Below, piece by piece: positions 1-6,020 of a stretch of 10,450 nt of DNA (position 1 is the first letter of the stretch; each line of letters begins with the position of its first letter). Made by a program: the position numbers and the translations under genes. The DNA is from Syntrophothermus sp. UBA1445 (GTDB taxonomy: Bacteria; Bacillota; Syntrophomonadia; Syntrophomonadales; DTU052): contig DCTH01000222.1 of the NCBI GenBank assembly GCA_002329495.1, positions 3,812 through 14,261 on the forward strand, read 5' to 3'. Below the pieces are notes generated by a model. The model saw nothing but the letters and a program-made list of their open reading frames with translations. It had not been told where the DNA came from and did not search any database.

Positions 1-771
1 GGCAGGCTGCAGGGTTTTGCCCGGGGCCAGGATGAGTATATGAAGATTGAATCCCAGGCACCTGACTCCCAGGTGATGAAAAAGGCCATCGCGCTATTTC
101 TGGAGAAAAAACCTTTCTTGACCTACATATATCTTGATGACTGCAAGACTACCGCCATGCGGGTCAAAAGTGAAGATCATCACCGGAACCTGAAAAAGGT
201 GGACCTGGAGATTGGCAAACTGGTCGAGGTCCTGAAGGACTGCAATATGTACCGGAAAACCGGCATCATCGTAACCTCCTCCCGCAGCTCCTCGCCTTCG
301 GATATGGTGCCGTTGATTGTGAAATCCAGCGGGATCAGGGCTAAAACGGTGCTCCAGGGAGTGAATGTGATTGATGTAACACCCACCATTTGTGCCCTGG
401 CAGGTTTGGAAGGCCCCCACAGCAGTTCCGGCATTGTGATATGGGATGCTTTTGTGCCGGGAGAAAAATACGGGGCCGAGACCCTGATTAAAAGACAGGT
501 GGATGAATTACGGAAGGAGCGGGTAAGGGTCTGGGCCAGATTCTATCAGGCCTTGAAGGAGAGGGAAAGCTATCGCCACCAGATGGCGGAGATCAAGGAT
601 GAGCAGCAGAACCTCTTTGACTATGCCGGGCAGAACGAACAGACCATCGCTCAGTTACGCAAGAGGCTGAATCAGGGTAAAGGCCTGATGGCCGGAATGG
701 TCGTGGTATTTCTTATCGGCTACCTGGTTGAATACCGCTGGTTGAAGCGGAGGTTCATGTTGTTTAAATAG
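1..771 (+). CDS. Alkaline-phosphatase-superfamily (sulfatase/phosphodiesterase-like) protein, 5'-truncated, membrane-anchored
   Basis: The frame is open to base 1, 13 codons before the first ATG at 40, and that ATG has no convincing RBS. I therefore read this as the C-terminal part of a longer gene cut by the window edge. Counting from ATG 40, residues about 45-130 resemble the C-terminal half of the alkaline phosphatase fold: a helix like HHRNLKKVDLEIGKLVEVLK, a strand TGIIVTS, then VPLIVKSSGI and the family-typical DVTPTICALAGL. Enzymes of this family normally have Asp-His-Gly just after the IVTS strand, to bind metal; here it reads SSRSSS. A charged, probably coiled-coil stretch (about 150-210) leads to one membrane helix near 217-233 and a short basic tail. 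The substrate is unknown and activity is doubtful. It is probably unrelated to the operon that follows 73 bases later. Confidence 0.75.
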   Translation, partial: GRLQGFARGQDEYMKIESQAPDSQVMKKAIALFLEKKPFLTYIYLDDCKTTAMRVKSEDHHRNLKKVDLEIGKLVEVLKDCNMYRKTGIIVTSSRSSSPSDMVPLIVKSSGIRAKTVLQGVNVIDVTPTICALAGLEGPHSSSGIVIWDAFVPGEKYGAETLIKRQVDELRKERVRVWARFYQALKERESYRHQMAEIKDEQQNLFDYAGQNEQTIAQLRKRLNQGKGLMAGMVVVFLIGYLVEYRWLKRRFMLFK

Positions 772-786
772 ACGATAACCCCCTTG

Positions 787-815
787 TTGCAGGTTTTTCT
801 CTGGTAGTCTATCAT
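787..815 (+). promoter_or_regulatory. Candidate promoter for the metVF/hdr operon
   Basis: TTGCAG (787-792), a 17-nt spacer and TATCAT (810-815) lie just upstream of the RBS of the first operon gene. The -10 box matches the sigma-A consensus at 5 of 6 positions, but the -35 box at only 3 of 6. The short gap after the previous stop codon could also allow read-through, so this is a weak call. Confidence 0.3.
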
Positions 816-844
816 GTTGATATGTTTAGGGGGAGGATACTTCA

Positions 845-2293
845 GTGACTTACCAGCGGGACTTTGCGTCGAAACCACCGGTTTTGATATGGGGAAAAAC
901 CGAGTTATCACATCATGTGGCGGTCGAGATAGGTCGTCACCTCCCTGTCATATGGGCTTTTCCCGGGAAGTTAGTGGGACAACCAGAGGGAATAACCGTT
1001 CTTGCCGATAGCCGGCTGGTTAAAGTGACTGGAAGCTGCGGTGATTTTACGGTGCAGATGGAGACCGGCGGTCGCCTGACGAGCCAGGTGGTAGGTGCGA
1101 TGGTTGTCTTTCCGGAACCGGCTAGTGATTTAGCATCGAGAGTCAGGTCAGCCGGTAAGGCCGAAAAACCGTTAACCATGGTTTTGGCGCTCAAAAAGGT
1201 TCGTCCCGGAGACTTCCGGGAAAACGTTCACCAGGCCCTGGCATTAAACTCACAAGGACATCAGATCTACCTGGTGGTTGACGAGGTGCAGGTCAGTTTC
1301 CCGGGTGGTGAAGAGCTCTGCCAGGAAGCGCGCCAGGCAGGAGTGATCTTCCTCAAGGATACGGTATTAAGCTTGGTTGATAATGAATCCGGTAGTGAAC
1401 CGGGTCAGTGTACAGCATGGAATGTAATTGCGGATGCAGGCTGCAGGGAATGGCTTAACCAGACGGTTTACCTGGATAACAGTTCCCTGGACCGCACGAA
1501 TCCCCTGGTCATCGAGGCGGATCGGGTCTGGTGTTACAATGGTGCTCAGGCGGGATCCGATTACCAGGAAACTTTGAAGCTACTAGGTGCTGAGACGGAT
1601 CGCCAGGAGTACTACCCGTTCCGAACCCGGCGGAAGGGTATTTTGCTGGTTGATCCGGGTTGGGGAGAGCCCTTCTCGGAAGAGGAGACCATCGCCTGCC
1701 TCAAGGTACTGCTTGATTCCATTATGGACGGGGACCGGCTACCCTGCAATTACGAAATCCAGCCGGATCTTTGTGCGCTCTGCCTAACCTGTTACCGGAC
1801 CTGCCCGCACCAGGCGGTGAGGTTGGGCCAGAAGGCTAATAACCTGTATGGACAGGCCATGTTAATAGACCAGGGGGCCTGTTTCAGCTGCGGACGCTGT
1901 TATGCTGAATGCCCGGCAGAGGCCATCAGCATGGTTCTGCCTCAGGATAAAACCCCAACCATGGTTTTAGCTTGTGAGAATTCAGGGGGTCCGCTGCTTA
2001 AGGAGGCGGGCATTACCGGTAAACTGTTCCCCTGTGCGGGGAGTATTGGAGTTACAGATATACTGAAAGCCTGGCAGCCGGGGGTTGACCGGCTGGTAAT
2101 CTTGACCTGTCGGGACGGCAAGTGCCAGCATGGTTCCGGGGGCAAACGGCTGTCCTCCCGGGTCATGAGACTGAACCGGTTGTTCAGGTCGTTGACCAGA
2201 CCGGTCCATATCGAGGTAATTCAGGTCTCGGCTCAGGACAGAGCGGATGACGTATGGAGGAGGGTTATGACTCATGATAGTGGGGGAGCTTAA
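845..2293 (+). CDS. HdrA-like/polyferredoxin/MvhD fusion electron-transfer protein of the MetVF complex
   Basis: Predicted cytoplasmic electron carrier of a methylene-H4folate reductase complex. The GTG start at 845 follows GGGGGAGG (829-836). Residues 1 to about 300 look like a decayed HdrA: VLIWGKTELSHHVA sits where HdrA has its FAD-binding GxGxxG, and GILLVDPGWGEPFSEEETIA sits where HdrA ends in an FAD-contacting GxxxAGxxxGPxxI segment. Two [4Fe-4S] motifs follow (Cys310/313/316/320 and Cys346/349/352/356). The C-terminus is an MvhD/FlpD-type domain with LACENSG, FPCAGSIG and LTCRDGKCQHGSG; Cys377, 397, 422 and 427 are the likely [2Fe-2S] ligands. MvhD links Hdr flavoproteins to hydrogenase, formate dehydrogenase or NADH modules. 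The stop overlaps metV by 20 nt, so translational coupling is likely. Domain calls from the ferredoxins onward are firm; the HdrA descent of the N-terminus is inference. Confidence 0.85.
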   Translation: MTYQRDFASKPPVLIWGKTELSHHVAVEIGRHLPVIWAFPGKLVGQPEGITVLADSRLVKVTGSCGDFTVQMETGGRLTSQVVGAMVVFPEPASDLASRVRSAGKAEKPLTMVLALKKVRPGDFRENVHQALALNSQGHQIYLVVDEVQVSFPGGEELCQEARQAGVIFLKDTVLSLVDNESGSEPGQCTAWNVIADAGCREWLNQTVYLDNSSLDRTNPLVIEADRVWCYNGAQAGSDYQETLKLLGAETDRQEYYPFRTRRKGILLVDPGWGEPFSEEETIACLKVLLDSIMDGDRLPCNYEIQPDLCALCLTCYRTCPHQAVRLGQKANNLYGQAMLIDQGACFSCGRCYAECPAEAISMVLPQDKTPTMVLACENSGGPLLKEAGITGKLFPCAGSIGVTDILKAWQPGVDRLVILTCRDGKCQHGSGGKRLSSRVMRLNRLFRSLTRPVHIEVIQVSAQDRADDVWRRVMTHDSGGA

Positions 2294-2942
2294 AGCCCTT
2301 TCAGATATAAAGAGTATGATCAAGGGTTGCCGGAAGGTTCTGGTGGTTGGCTGCGGGGGGTGTGTAACCGTCTGTCAGAGTGGAGGTCTGCAGGAGGCCG
2401 AGACCCTGGCGCGGCTGCTGGCCCTGGATAGCCCGGATATGACCGTGGAGAGCCTGGCGGTACCCCGGCAGTGTGAATGGGAGTTTCTGGAACAGGTTTG
2501 CCCGGTGATCGGGGGTTACGAGATCGTGGTTTCCACCGCCTGCGGGATCGGGGTGCAGGCGATGAACGAGTATTTTCGGGATTTCCAGACGGTTCCGGCT
2601 TTAAACACCCGTTTCCTGGGTATGCCGGTCAGACACGGTCTGTTTGAAGAACGGTGTCAGGCCTGCGGGGACTGCATGCTGCACCTGACCGGGGGGATAT
2701 GTCCGGTAGCGCGTTGTTCCAAGAACCTGATGAACGGTCCCTGTGGTGGTTCCCAGAACGGGAAGTGTGAGATATCCAGGGAGATTGACTGTGCCTGGCA
2801 GTTGATCTATGACCGGTTGAAAGAACTGAACCAGCTGGAGCGGCTGCTGGTTTTACAGCCTCCCAAGGATTGGTCTCAATCCCGGGATGGCGGGTTACGA
2901 AGAATGGCGAGGGAGGATGTGATGCTTGATGACCGGGAGTAA
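2274..2942 (+). CDS. metV: MetV, zinc/iron-sulfur partner subunit of methylenetetrahydrofolate reductase
   Basis: MetV is the small subunit that pairs with MetF in acetogens and relatives and carries electrons to the MetF flavin. The 222-residue protein opens with the characteristic MIVGELKALSDI and KVLVVGCGGCVTVC (Cys27, 30, 34). It has the Cys-rich C-terminal signature CQACGDCMLHLTGGICPVARCSKNLMNGPCGG as a continuous motif from residue 128 to 159 (Cys128, 131, 134, 143, 148, 157), plus Cys165 and Cys173. That is enough for a [4Fe-4S] cluster and a further metal site. Its ATG is preceded by GGAGGAGGG (2256-2264) inside the upstream gene. It overlaps metF by 14 nt, so the three proteins are probably made in fixed ratio. 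I consider the family assignment secure. Confidence 0.92.
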   Translation: MIVGELKALSDIKSMIKGCRKVLVVGCGGCVTVCQSGGLQEAETLARLLALDSPDMTVESLAVPRQCEWEFLEQVCPVIGGYEIVVSTACGIGVQAMNEYFRDFQTVPALNTRFLGMPVRHGLFEERCQACGDCMLHLTGGICPVARCSKNLMNGPCGGSQNGKCEISREIDCAWQLIYDRLKELNQLERLLVLQPPKDWSQSRDGGLRRMAREDVMLDDRE

Positions 2943-3849
2943 TCTGGAACGAGTACTACAAACGGGCCACTTTGCGGTCACTGCGGAAATTGGGCCTCCC
3001 AAAAGCTGCAATGCTGCTTTTGTCAATAAAAAGGCTGAACTCCTGCGAGGGTATGCGGATGCCTTTAATATAACTGATAACCAGACCGCAATTGTGCGCA
3101 TGTCCAGCATCGCTGCCGGAGTCCTGGTTAAAGAGCAGGGTCTGGAACCGGTGATCCAGATGACCTGCCGTGACCGCAACCGGATCGGGCTGCAATCAGA
3201 CCTCCTGGGAGCGGCGGCCCTGGGCATTAAAAACGTCCTGTGCCTTACCGGAGATCATCAGAGCTTCGGCAACCATCCGCAGGCCAAGAACGTCTTTGAT
3301 CTGGATTCCATTCAGCTTATAAAAACCATCAAGGATATGCGGGATGAGGGCCGGTTCCTCTGCGGGGAAGAACTGAAGGTTAAGCCGGATGTATTCATCG
3401 GCTGTGTGGAGAACCCCTTTGCCGATCCTTTTGAGTTCCGGGCCCTGCGCCTGCGCAAGAAGGTCGAAGCGGGGGCCCAGTTTGTCCAGACCCAGTGTGT
3501 CCTGGAAATGAAACGTTTCCGACCGTTTATGGACTTGATAAATGAACAGGGGCTAACCGACAGGGTGGCGGTACTGGCCGGGGTAATGCCCATCAAATCA
3601 GGGCGGATGGCACGGTACATGCAGAAGAACGTGGCCGGGATGATGGTCCCTGACGAACTCTGCGAGCGCCTGGAGGCCGCCACTGACCTGCGGGAAGAAG
3701 CCATAAACATCGTGGTGGAGCAGATTGCCCAGTTGCGCGAGATCCCCGGGGTTAGGGGAGTTCACATCATGGCGGTAGCCTGGGAGGAAGTAGTTCCAGA
3801 GATCGTGCGCCGGGCGGGCCTTTATCCCCGGCCTACTAATCTCGATTAA
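2929..3849 (+). CDS. metF: 5,10-methylenetetrahydrofolate reductase, catalytic flavoprotein MetF
   Basis: Reduces 5,10-methylene-H4folate to 5-methyl-H4folate, in the methyl branch of the Wood-Ljungdahl pathway or for methionine synthesis. It is a single TIM-barrel protein of about 306 residues, the size of bacterial MetF. Near the N-terminus VTAEIGPPK carries the conserved catalytic Glu (residue 20); IQMTCRDRNR and LTGDHQ follow, the latter with the Asp that lies near the flavin. The late VPDELCERLE and the end GVRGVHIMAVAWEEVVPEIVRRAGL also fit the family. ATG 2929 is chosen; TTG 2926, one codon upstream, has better spacing from GGGAGG (2911-2916) and is possible. Overlap with metV and flanking Hdr/MvhD-like genes indicate a MetVF complex that does not take electrons directly from NADH alone. 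Confidence 0.93.
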   Translation: MTGSNLERVLQTGHFAVTAEIGPPKSCNAAFVNKKAELLRGYADAFNITDNQTAIVRMSSIAAGVLVKEQGLEPVIQMTCRDRNRIGLQSDLLGAAALGIKNVLCLTGDHQSFGNHPQAKNVFDLDSIQLIKTIKDMRDEGRFLCGEELKVKPDVFIGCVENPFADPFEFRALRLRKKVEAGAQFVQTQCVLEMKRFRPFMDLINEQGLTDRVAVLAGVMPIKSGRMARYMQKNVAGMMVPDELCERLEAATDLREEAINIVVEQIAQLREIPGVRGVHIMAVAWEEVVPEIVRRAGLYPRPTNLD

Positions 3850-3861
3850 GGGAGTGGTGGC

Positions 3862-4872
3862 ATGGCCAGAGTTATGGTTATAGGCGGTGGTCCCGCCGGA
3901 CTGGCCAGTACGCTGCATTTGGCCGCCAGGAACCAGGAGGTTATCCTGGTGGAAAAAGATGAAAAACTGGGGGGCAGTCCCCGAGTATACAACTGTAAGG
4001 CCGTTGACGAGTGCCGTCAGTGTGGCGCCTGTCTGGCTGCTGAGCAGGCATACCGGGTACAGAGCCACCCGTTGATTCAGGTTATAACGGGGAGCCAGGT
4101 CGTTGCCGCCCAACTGGTGAATGGTATCTACCACATGGACGTAAGAGGGGCCGAAGGGGCCGCCATGTTTACGGTCGCGGGGATTATTCTGGCGACCGGG
4201 TTTGACATTTTTGACCCTGCTGGGCGCAGTGAAATGGGATATCAGCGGCTCGAACGGGTGGTCACCGCCCGGGAGATGGAAGAGATCCTGATTAAAGCCC
4301 GGGGTGAATGGGAAGAAGAGCTGGGGATCATGCCCCGGATCGCTATGGTCAGGTGTTTTGGCTCCCGGGAACAGAGCCGGGGAGTATCCTATTGTTCACG
4401 GGTTTGCTGCCTTTACTCGGAAAAACTTGCCCGGATACTTATCGACAGGATACCCGGAGCAACGGTGGATATTTTCGGTATGGATACCCAGCGGTATCAC
4501 CCGGTTTATGCGGCCGGGCATCAGGATTCAGTGCGTTATATCAGGGGGATGCCGGCCAGGGTCGATCGGCTTCCCAATCAGGCCCTGGTTGTAAAATATG
4601 AGGATAGTGCCACATCGTCAATAAAGCAGGGGCATTATGACTGGGTGGTGCTGTGTCCCGCAGTATTACCGGCCCGGTCTGACCGGTCACTATGTGAGAT
4701 GCTGGGTATTGAGAGGGATAATCAGGGGTTTATTGCCAGCCTTGGTGGTTCCACCAATCAAAGGGGGGTTTTTGCTGCTGGCTGCTGCACCGGACCCCAG
4801 ACTATTGTGGAGAGCATTGGCAGTGGCCAGACAGCGGCGGGTCTCTTGCTTAGGCATCTATCTTCTGCATGA
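3862..4872 (+). CDS. Minimal HdrA-like FAD-dependent oxidoreductase (no ferredoxin domains)
   Basis: A predicted cytoplasmic flavoprotein that would be the FAD centre of the complex. The N-terminus has an intact dinucleotide-binding VIGGGPAG (residues 6-13), then LVEKDEKLGG. The HdrA-type cysteine set follows at Cys45, 51, 54 and 57 (DECRQCGAC), likely a [4Fe-4S] cluster. Residues 160-215 contain the HdrA hallmark VRCFGSREQSRGVSYCSRVCC, then VDIFGMDTQRY and YIRGMPARVDRL. The end, GVFAAGCCTGPQTIVESI, is the canonical FAD-closing segment. At 336 residues it is about half of a normal HdrA (roughly 650) and lacks the N- and C-terminal ferredoxin domains. The first operon gene supplies ferredoxin and MvhD parts instead. 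RBS GGGAG at 3850-3854. Its 3' end overlaps a convergent small gene by 23 nt. Confidence 0.85.
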   Translation: MARVMVIGGGPAGLASTLHLAARNQEVILVEKDEKLGGSPRVYNCKAVDECRQCGACLAAEQAYRVQSHPLIQVITGSQVVAAQLVNGIYHMDVRGAEGAAMFTVAGIILATGFDIFDPAGRSEMGYQRLERVVTAREMEEILIKARGEWEEELGIMPRIAMVRCFGSREQSRGVSYCSRVCCLYSEKLARILIDRIPGATVDIFGMDTQRYHPVYAAGHQDSVRYIRGMPARVDRLPNQALVVKYEDSATSSIKQGHYDWVVLCPAVLPARSDRSLCEMLGIERDNQGFIASLGGSTNQRGVFAAGCCTGPQTIVESIGSGQTAAGLLLRHLSSA

Positions 4873-5062
4873 TTCTATCCAGTATATGGGAGTAGTGAGT
4901 CAGTTTCTCCTTTTCCGTTTCACAGGTGAAGTTTTGTAGCTCCAGGTCATGTAAGGCAATCAGTTTGGCATTAAAGATTTTCTCCTTCAGGCTCATGACG
5001 GGTGAACGGAAGTAAGTGTTTACTCTTTGAGCTACCTGGTATTCTTCTGCGGTCAACTTCAT
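4850..5062 (-). CDS. Small hypothetical protein, 70 aa
   Basis: I do not recognise this family. It is very likely real because its ATG (5062) follows AAGGAGGA on the minus strand (5078-5071) at ideal spacing. The protein is helical and charged, begins MKLTAEEYQVAQRVNTYF, contains LKEKIFNAKLIALHDLEL and one Cys, and has no membrane segment or signal peptide. It converges on the HdrA-like gene and overlaps its last 23 bases, with no terminator visible between them. A sporulation-type promoter may lie upstream (see that entry). A small regulatory or sporulation-associated protein is possible but unproven. Confidence 0.7.
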   Translation of the reverse strand: MKLTAEEYQVAQRVNTYFRSPVMSLKEKIFNAKLIALHDLELQNFTCETEKEKLTHYSHILDRIMQKIDA

Positions 5063-5094
5063 AAGAGCTTTCCTCCTTAATAAATCTTAAATTG

Positions 5095-5122
5095 ATGATA
5101 TGCGCGAAGGTCTAAAAATGTT
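5095..5122 (-). promoter_or_regulatory. Possible sigma-K-like promoter of the 70-aa gene
   Basis: Reading the minus strand, AACA (5122-5119), 16 nt, then CATATCAT (5102-5095) matches the mother-cell sigma-K pattern (mACm, 16-17 nt, CATAnnnT). Transcription would start near 5088, about 25 nt before the ATG. These motifs carry little information and no good sigma-A promoter is seen, so this is only a suggestion. Confidence 0.22.
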
Positions 5123-5196
5123 CTTAGAAAATTATCAGCCGCATAAGCTAAATATTAGCAGCCTAATAAAGGTCTGTTATTAATGTCGTTTACTGC

Positions 5197-5212
5197 CTGA
5201 AGATGCCTTCAG
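5197..5212. repeat. Short perfect inverted repeat
   Basis: CTGAAG-atgc-CTTCAG forms a 6-bp stem with a 4-nt loop. It has no T-tract on either side. It lies just beyond the terminator of the 39-aa gene and upstream of the 70-aa gene on the minus strand. Its function is unknown. Confidence 0.4.
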
Positions 5213-5215
5213 TAT

Positions 5216-5254
5216 AAAAAAGTGATAACGGCCTCAATGAGGACGCTATCACTT
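5216..5254 (-). terminator. Intrinsic terminator of the 39-aa gene
   Basis: On the minus strand AAGTGATA (5254-5247) pairs with TATCACTT (5227-5220). An inner stem of CCTC with GAGG around a 3-nt loop continues it, with two mismatches. A T-run (5221-5216) follows directly. It starts 47 nt after the stop codon of the 39-aa gene, the expected place, and would insulate the 70-aa gene. Confidence 0.8.
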
Positions 5255-5300
5255 GGGTTACCGTATGTGTTGTCCATCACTCAGGGTGAGATCCGGTCAA

Positions 5301-5420
5301 CTAGTTATTTCTTTTGCGGTTCTGCTGTTGGTTCTGGTCATCACGACGCTGATCCTGTCTCTGTTGCTCCCGGTCCTGACGCTCGCGTTCTTGACGCAAA
5401 CGGTCTTCTTTTCGACTCAA
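5301..5420 (-). CDS. Very small, highly charged Arg/Gln/Asp-rich protein, 39 aa
   Basis: On the minus strand, TTG (5420) opens a 39-codon frame ending in TAG (5301-5303), preceded at 10-nt spacing by AAAGGAGGTG (5439-5430), close to a perfect Shine-Dalgarno. The protein starts MSRKEDRLRQERERQDREQQ and continues with QDQRRDDQNQQQN before a basic end. It is almost entirely Arg, Gln, Asp, Glu, Asn and Lys, with no Cys, no aromatic and one Leu. It should be a soluble, extended or helical polyampholyte. The promoter, RBS and terminator all match its limits, which argues for a real gene. I do not recognise a family; nucleic-acid or spore-core binding is only a guess. Confidence 0.65.
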   Translation of the reverse strand: MSRKEDRLRQERERQDREQQRQDQRRDDQNQQQNRKRNN

Positions 5421-5450
5421 AGTGTTTAACACCTCCTTTCATACTGAAAT

Positions 5451-5479
5451 TCTTTATCTCCGAGTATGATGGGTGTCAA
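5451..5479 (-). promoter_or_regulatory. Candidate sigma-A promoter of the 39-aa gene
   Basis: On the minus strand a perfect TTGACA (5479-5474) is followed after 17 nt by TAAAGA (5456-5451), a poor -10 box. Transcription would start near 5444, a few bases before the RBS at 5439. The perfect -35 box and ideal spacing favour it; the weak -10 box lowers confidence. Confidence 0.42.
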
Positions 5480-5525
5480 ATGTTGATATAGTTTTACTCG
5501 TATTCAGAATCTCTATACTAAACAA

Positions 5526-5564
5526 GCGACCTCGGCCCGGTCACGCGTCATTAACTGAGGTCGT
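5526..5564. repeat. Long-armed inverted repeat between divergent transcription units
   Basis: GCGACCTC (5526-5533) pairs with GAGGTCGT (5557-5564), 8 positions including one G-T, around a 23-nt interior containing ACGCGT. There is no T-tract on either side, so it is not a typical terminator. It sits between the start of the 39-aa gene and the T-box promoter and could be a protein-binding site or an RNA structure. Confidence 0.45.
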
Positions 5565-5593
5565 TATAACCCTTAATTTGTAAAACAAAACAG

Positions 5594-5622
5594 TTGACTT
5601 AATGACGGGGGAGTTGTAGCAT
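5594..5622 (+). promoter_or_regulatory. Promoter of the T-box/ABC transporter operon
   Basis: TTGACT (5594-5599; 5 of 6 matches), a 17-nt spacer and TAGCAT (5617-5622; 4 of 6) form a reasonable sigma-A promoter. Transcription would begin near 5629, about 35-40 nt before stem I of the T-box leader, which is the normal arrangement. Confidence 0.6.
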
Positions 5623-5663
5623 AGAACCAATATACAATCTCAGATTGCCTGTAAAGGCATAAT

Positions 5664-5892
5664 TACAGCGATGATCGGGAGAGTAGCCGTGAAGCTTCAC
5701 TTAAGAGAGCCGGTGGTTGGTGCGAACCGGTTGGTGACATAGGCTGAAGTACCTTCCTGAACTGCGAAGCTGAAGATTGGAGTAGGCTGAGCCGGCGTGG
5801 CTGCCGTTATGAGGCTGTGAGGTGATCTGATAAAGATTAGTAGGGTGGTACCGCGGATTTTTCCGTCCCTGGGCGCTGCTCTTTTTTATTTT
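5664..5892 (+). promoter_or_regulatory. T-box riboswitch leader, probable tRNA-Tyr specificity (stem I to first antiterminator)
   Basis: The RNA senses uncharged tRNA and allows read-through into the transporter genes. Stem I has the K-turn (GATGA, 5670-5674, against GAAC), a lower helix GGGAG (5677-5681) with CUUCC (5753-5757), the loop-E AGUA (5682-5685) opposite UGAA, the AGAGAG element (5704-5709) and the GGUUGGUGCGAACC region. The codon just 5' of CUUCC is UAC (5750-5752), in the specifier position, so tyrosine is predicted; GUA or AGU are shifted alternatives. AGUAGG...GCCGUUA (5781-5809) fits the stem IIA/B pseudoknot. The antiterminator pairs AGGG (5842-5845) with CCCU (5867-5870) and GCGG with CCGU around the 7-nt bulge UGGUACC. 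UGGU would pair with ACCA, fitting the A73 of tRNA-Tyr. A T-run follows (5882-5887), but no strong terminator stem is visible. Confidence 0.9.
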
Positions 5893-5902
5893 GTCAGATA
5901 AA

Positions 5903-5954
5903 TTGGGTGGTACCGCGATGCTCGTCCGTCGTCCCTTATTTAGGGGCGACTTTT
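5903..5954 (+). promoter_or_regulatory. Second T-box antiterminator/terminator unit
   Basis: A second GGGTGGTACCGCG (5905-5917) repeats the T-box motif of 5843-5855 exactly, 62 nt downstream. GGG (5905-5907) can pair with CCC (5933-5935) and GCG with CGU (5930-5932), leaving the same UGGUACC bulge. That pairing excludes the terminator that follows. There is no room for a second stem I, so both units would have to be served by the one specifier stem upstream. Confidence 0.85.
5928..5954 (+). terminator. T-box regulated intrinsic terminator
   Basis: GUCGUCCCU (5928-5936) pairs with AGGGGCGAC (5942-5950), 9 bp including one G-U, around the 5-nt loop UAUUU, followed by UUUU and GUAUUU. This is a strong conditional terminator 66 nt before the lipoprotein start. 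Its 5' arm overlaps the 3' arm of the second antiterminator. Confidence 0.88.
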
Positions 5955-6020
5955 GTATTTCCTGAAGGATGGCAGGATGGCTGGTCAACAAAATGTACGT
6001 AGGGAAGGATGGGAGAAAGG

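Noticed and set aside
5222-5491. 89-codon plus-strand open frame
   Set aside because: It is antisense to the 39-aa gene and its terminator, has no plausible RBS, and its start lies within the terminator stem.
5856-5892. Full intrinsic terminator for the first T-box unit
   Set aside because: The best stem before the T-run is only 4 bp (CGUC with GGCG, one G-U) and is 6 nt from the Ts. I therefore did not list it as a terminator.
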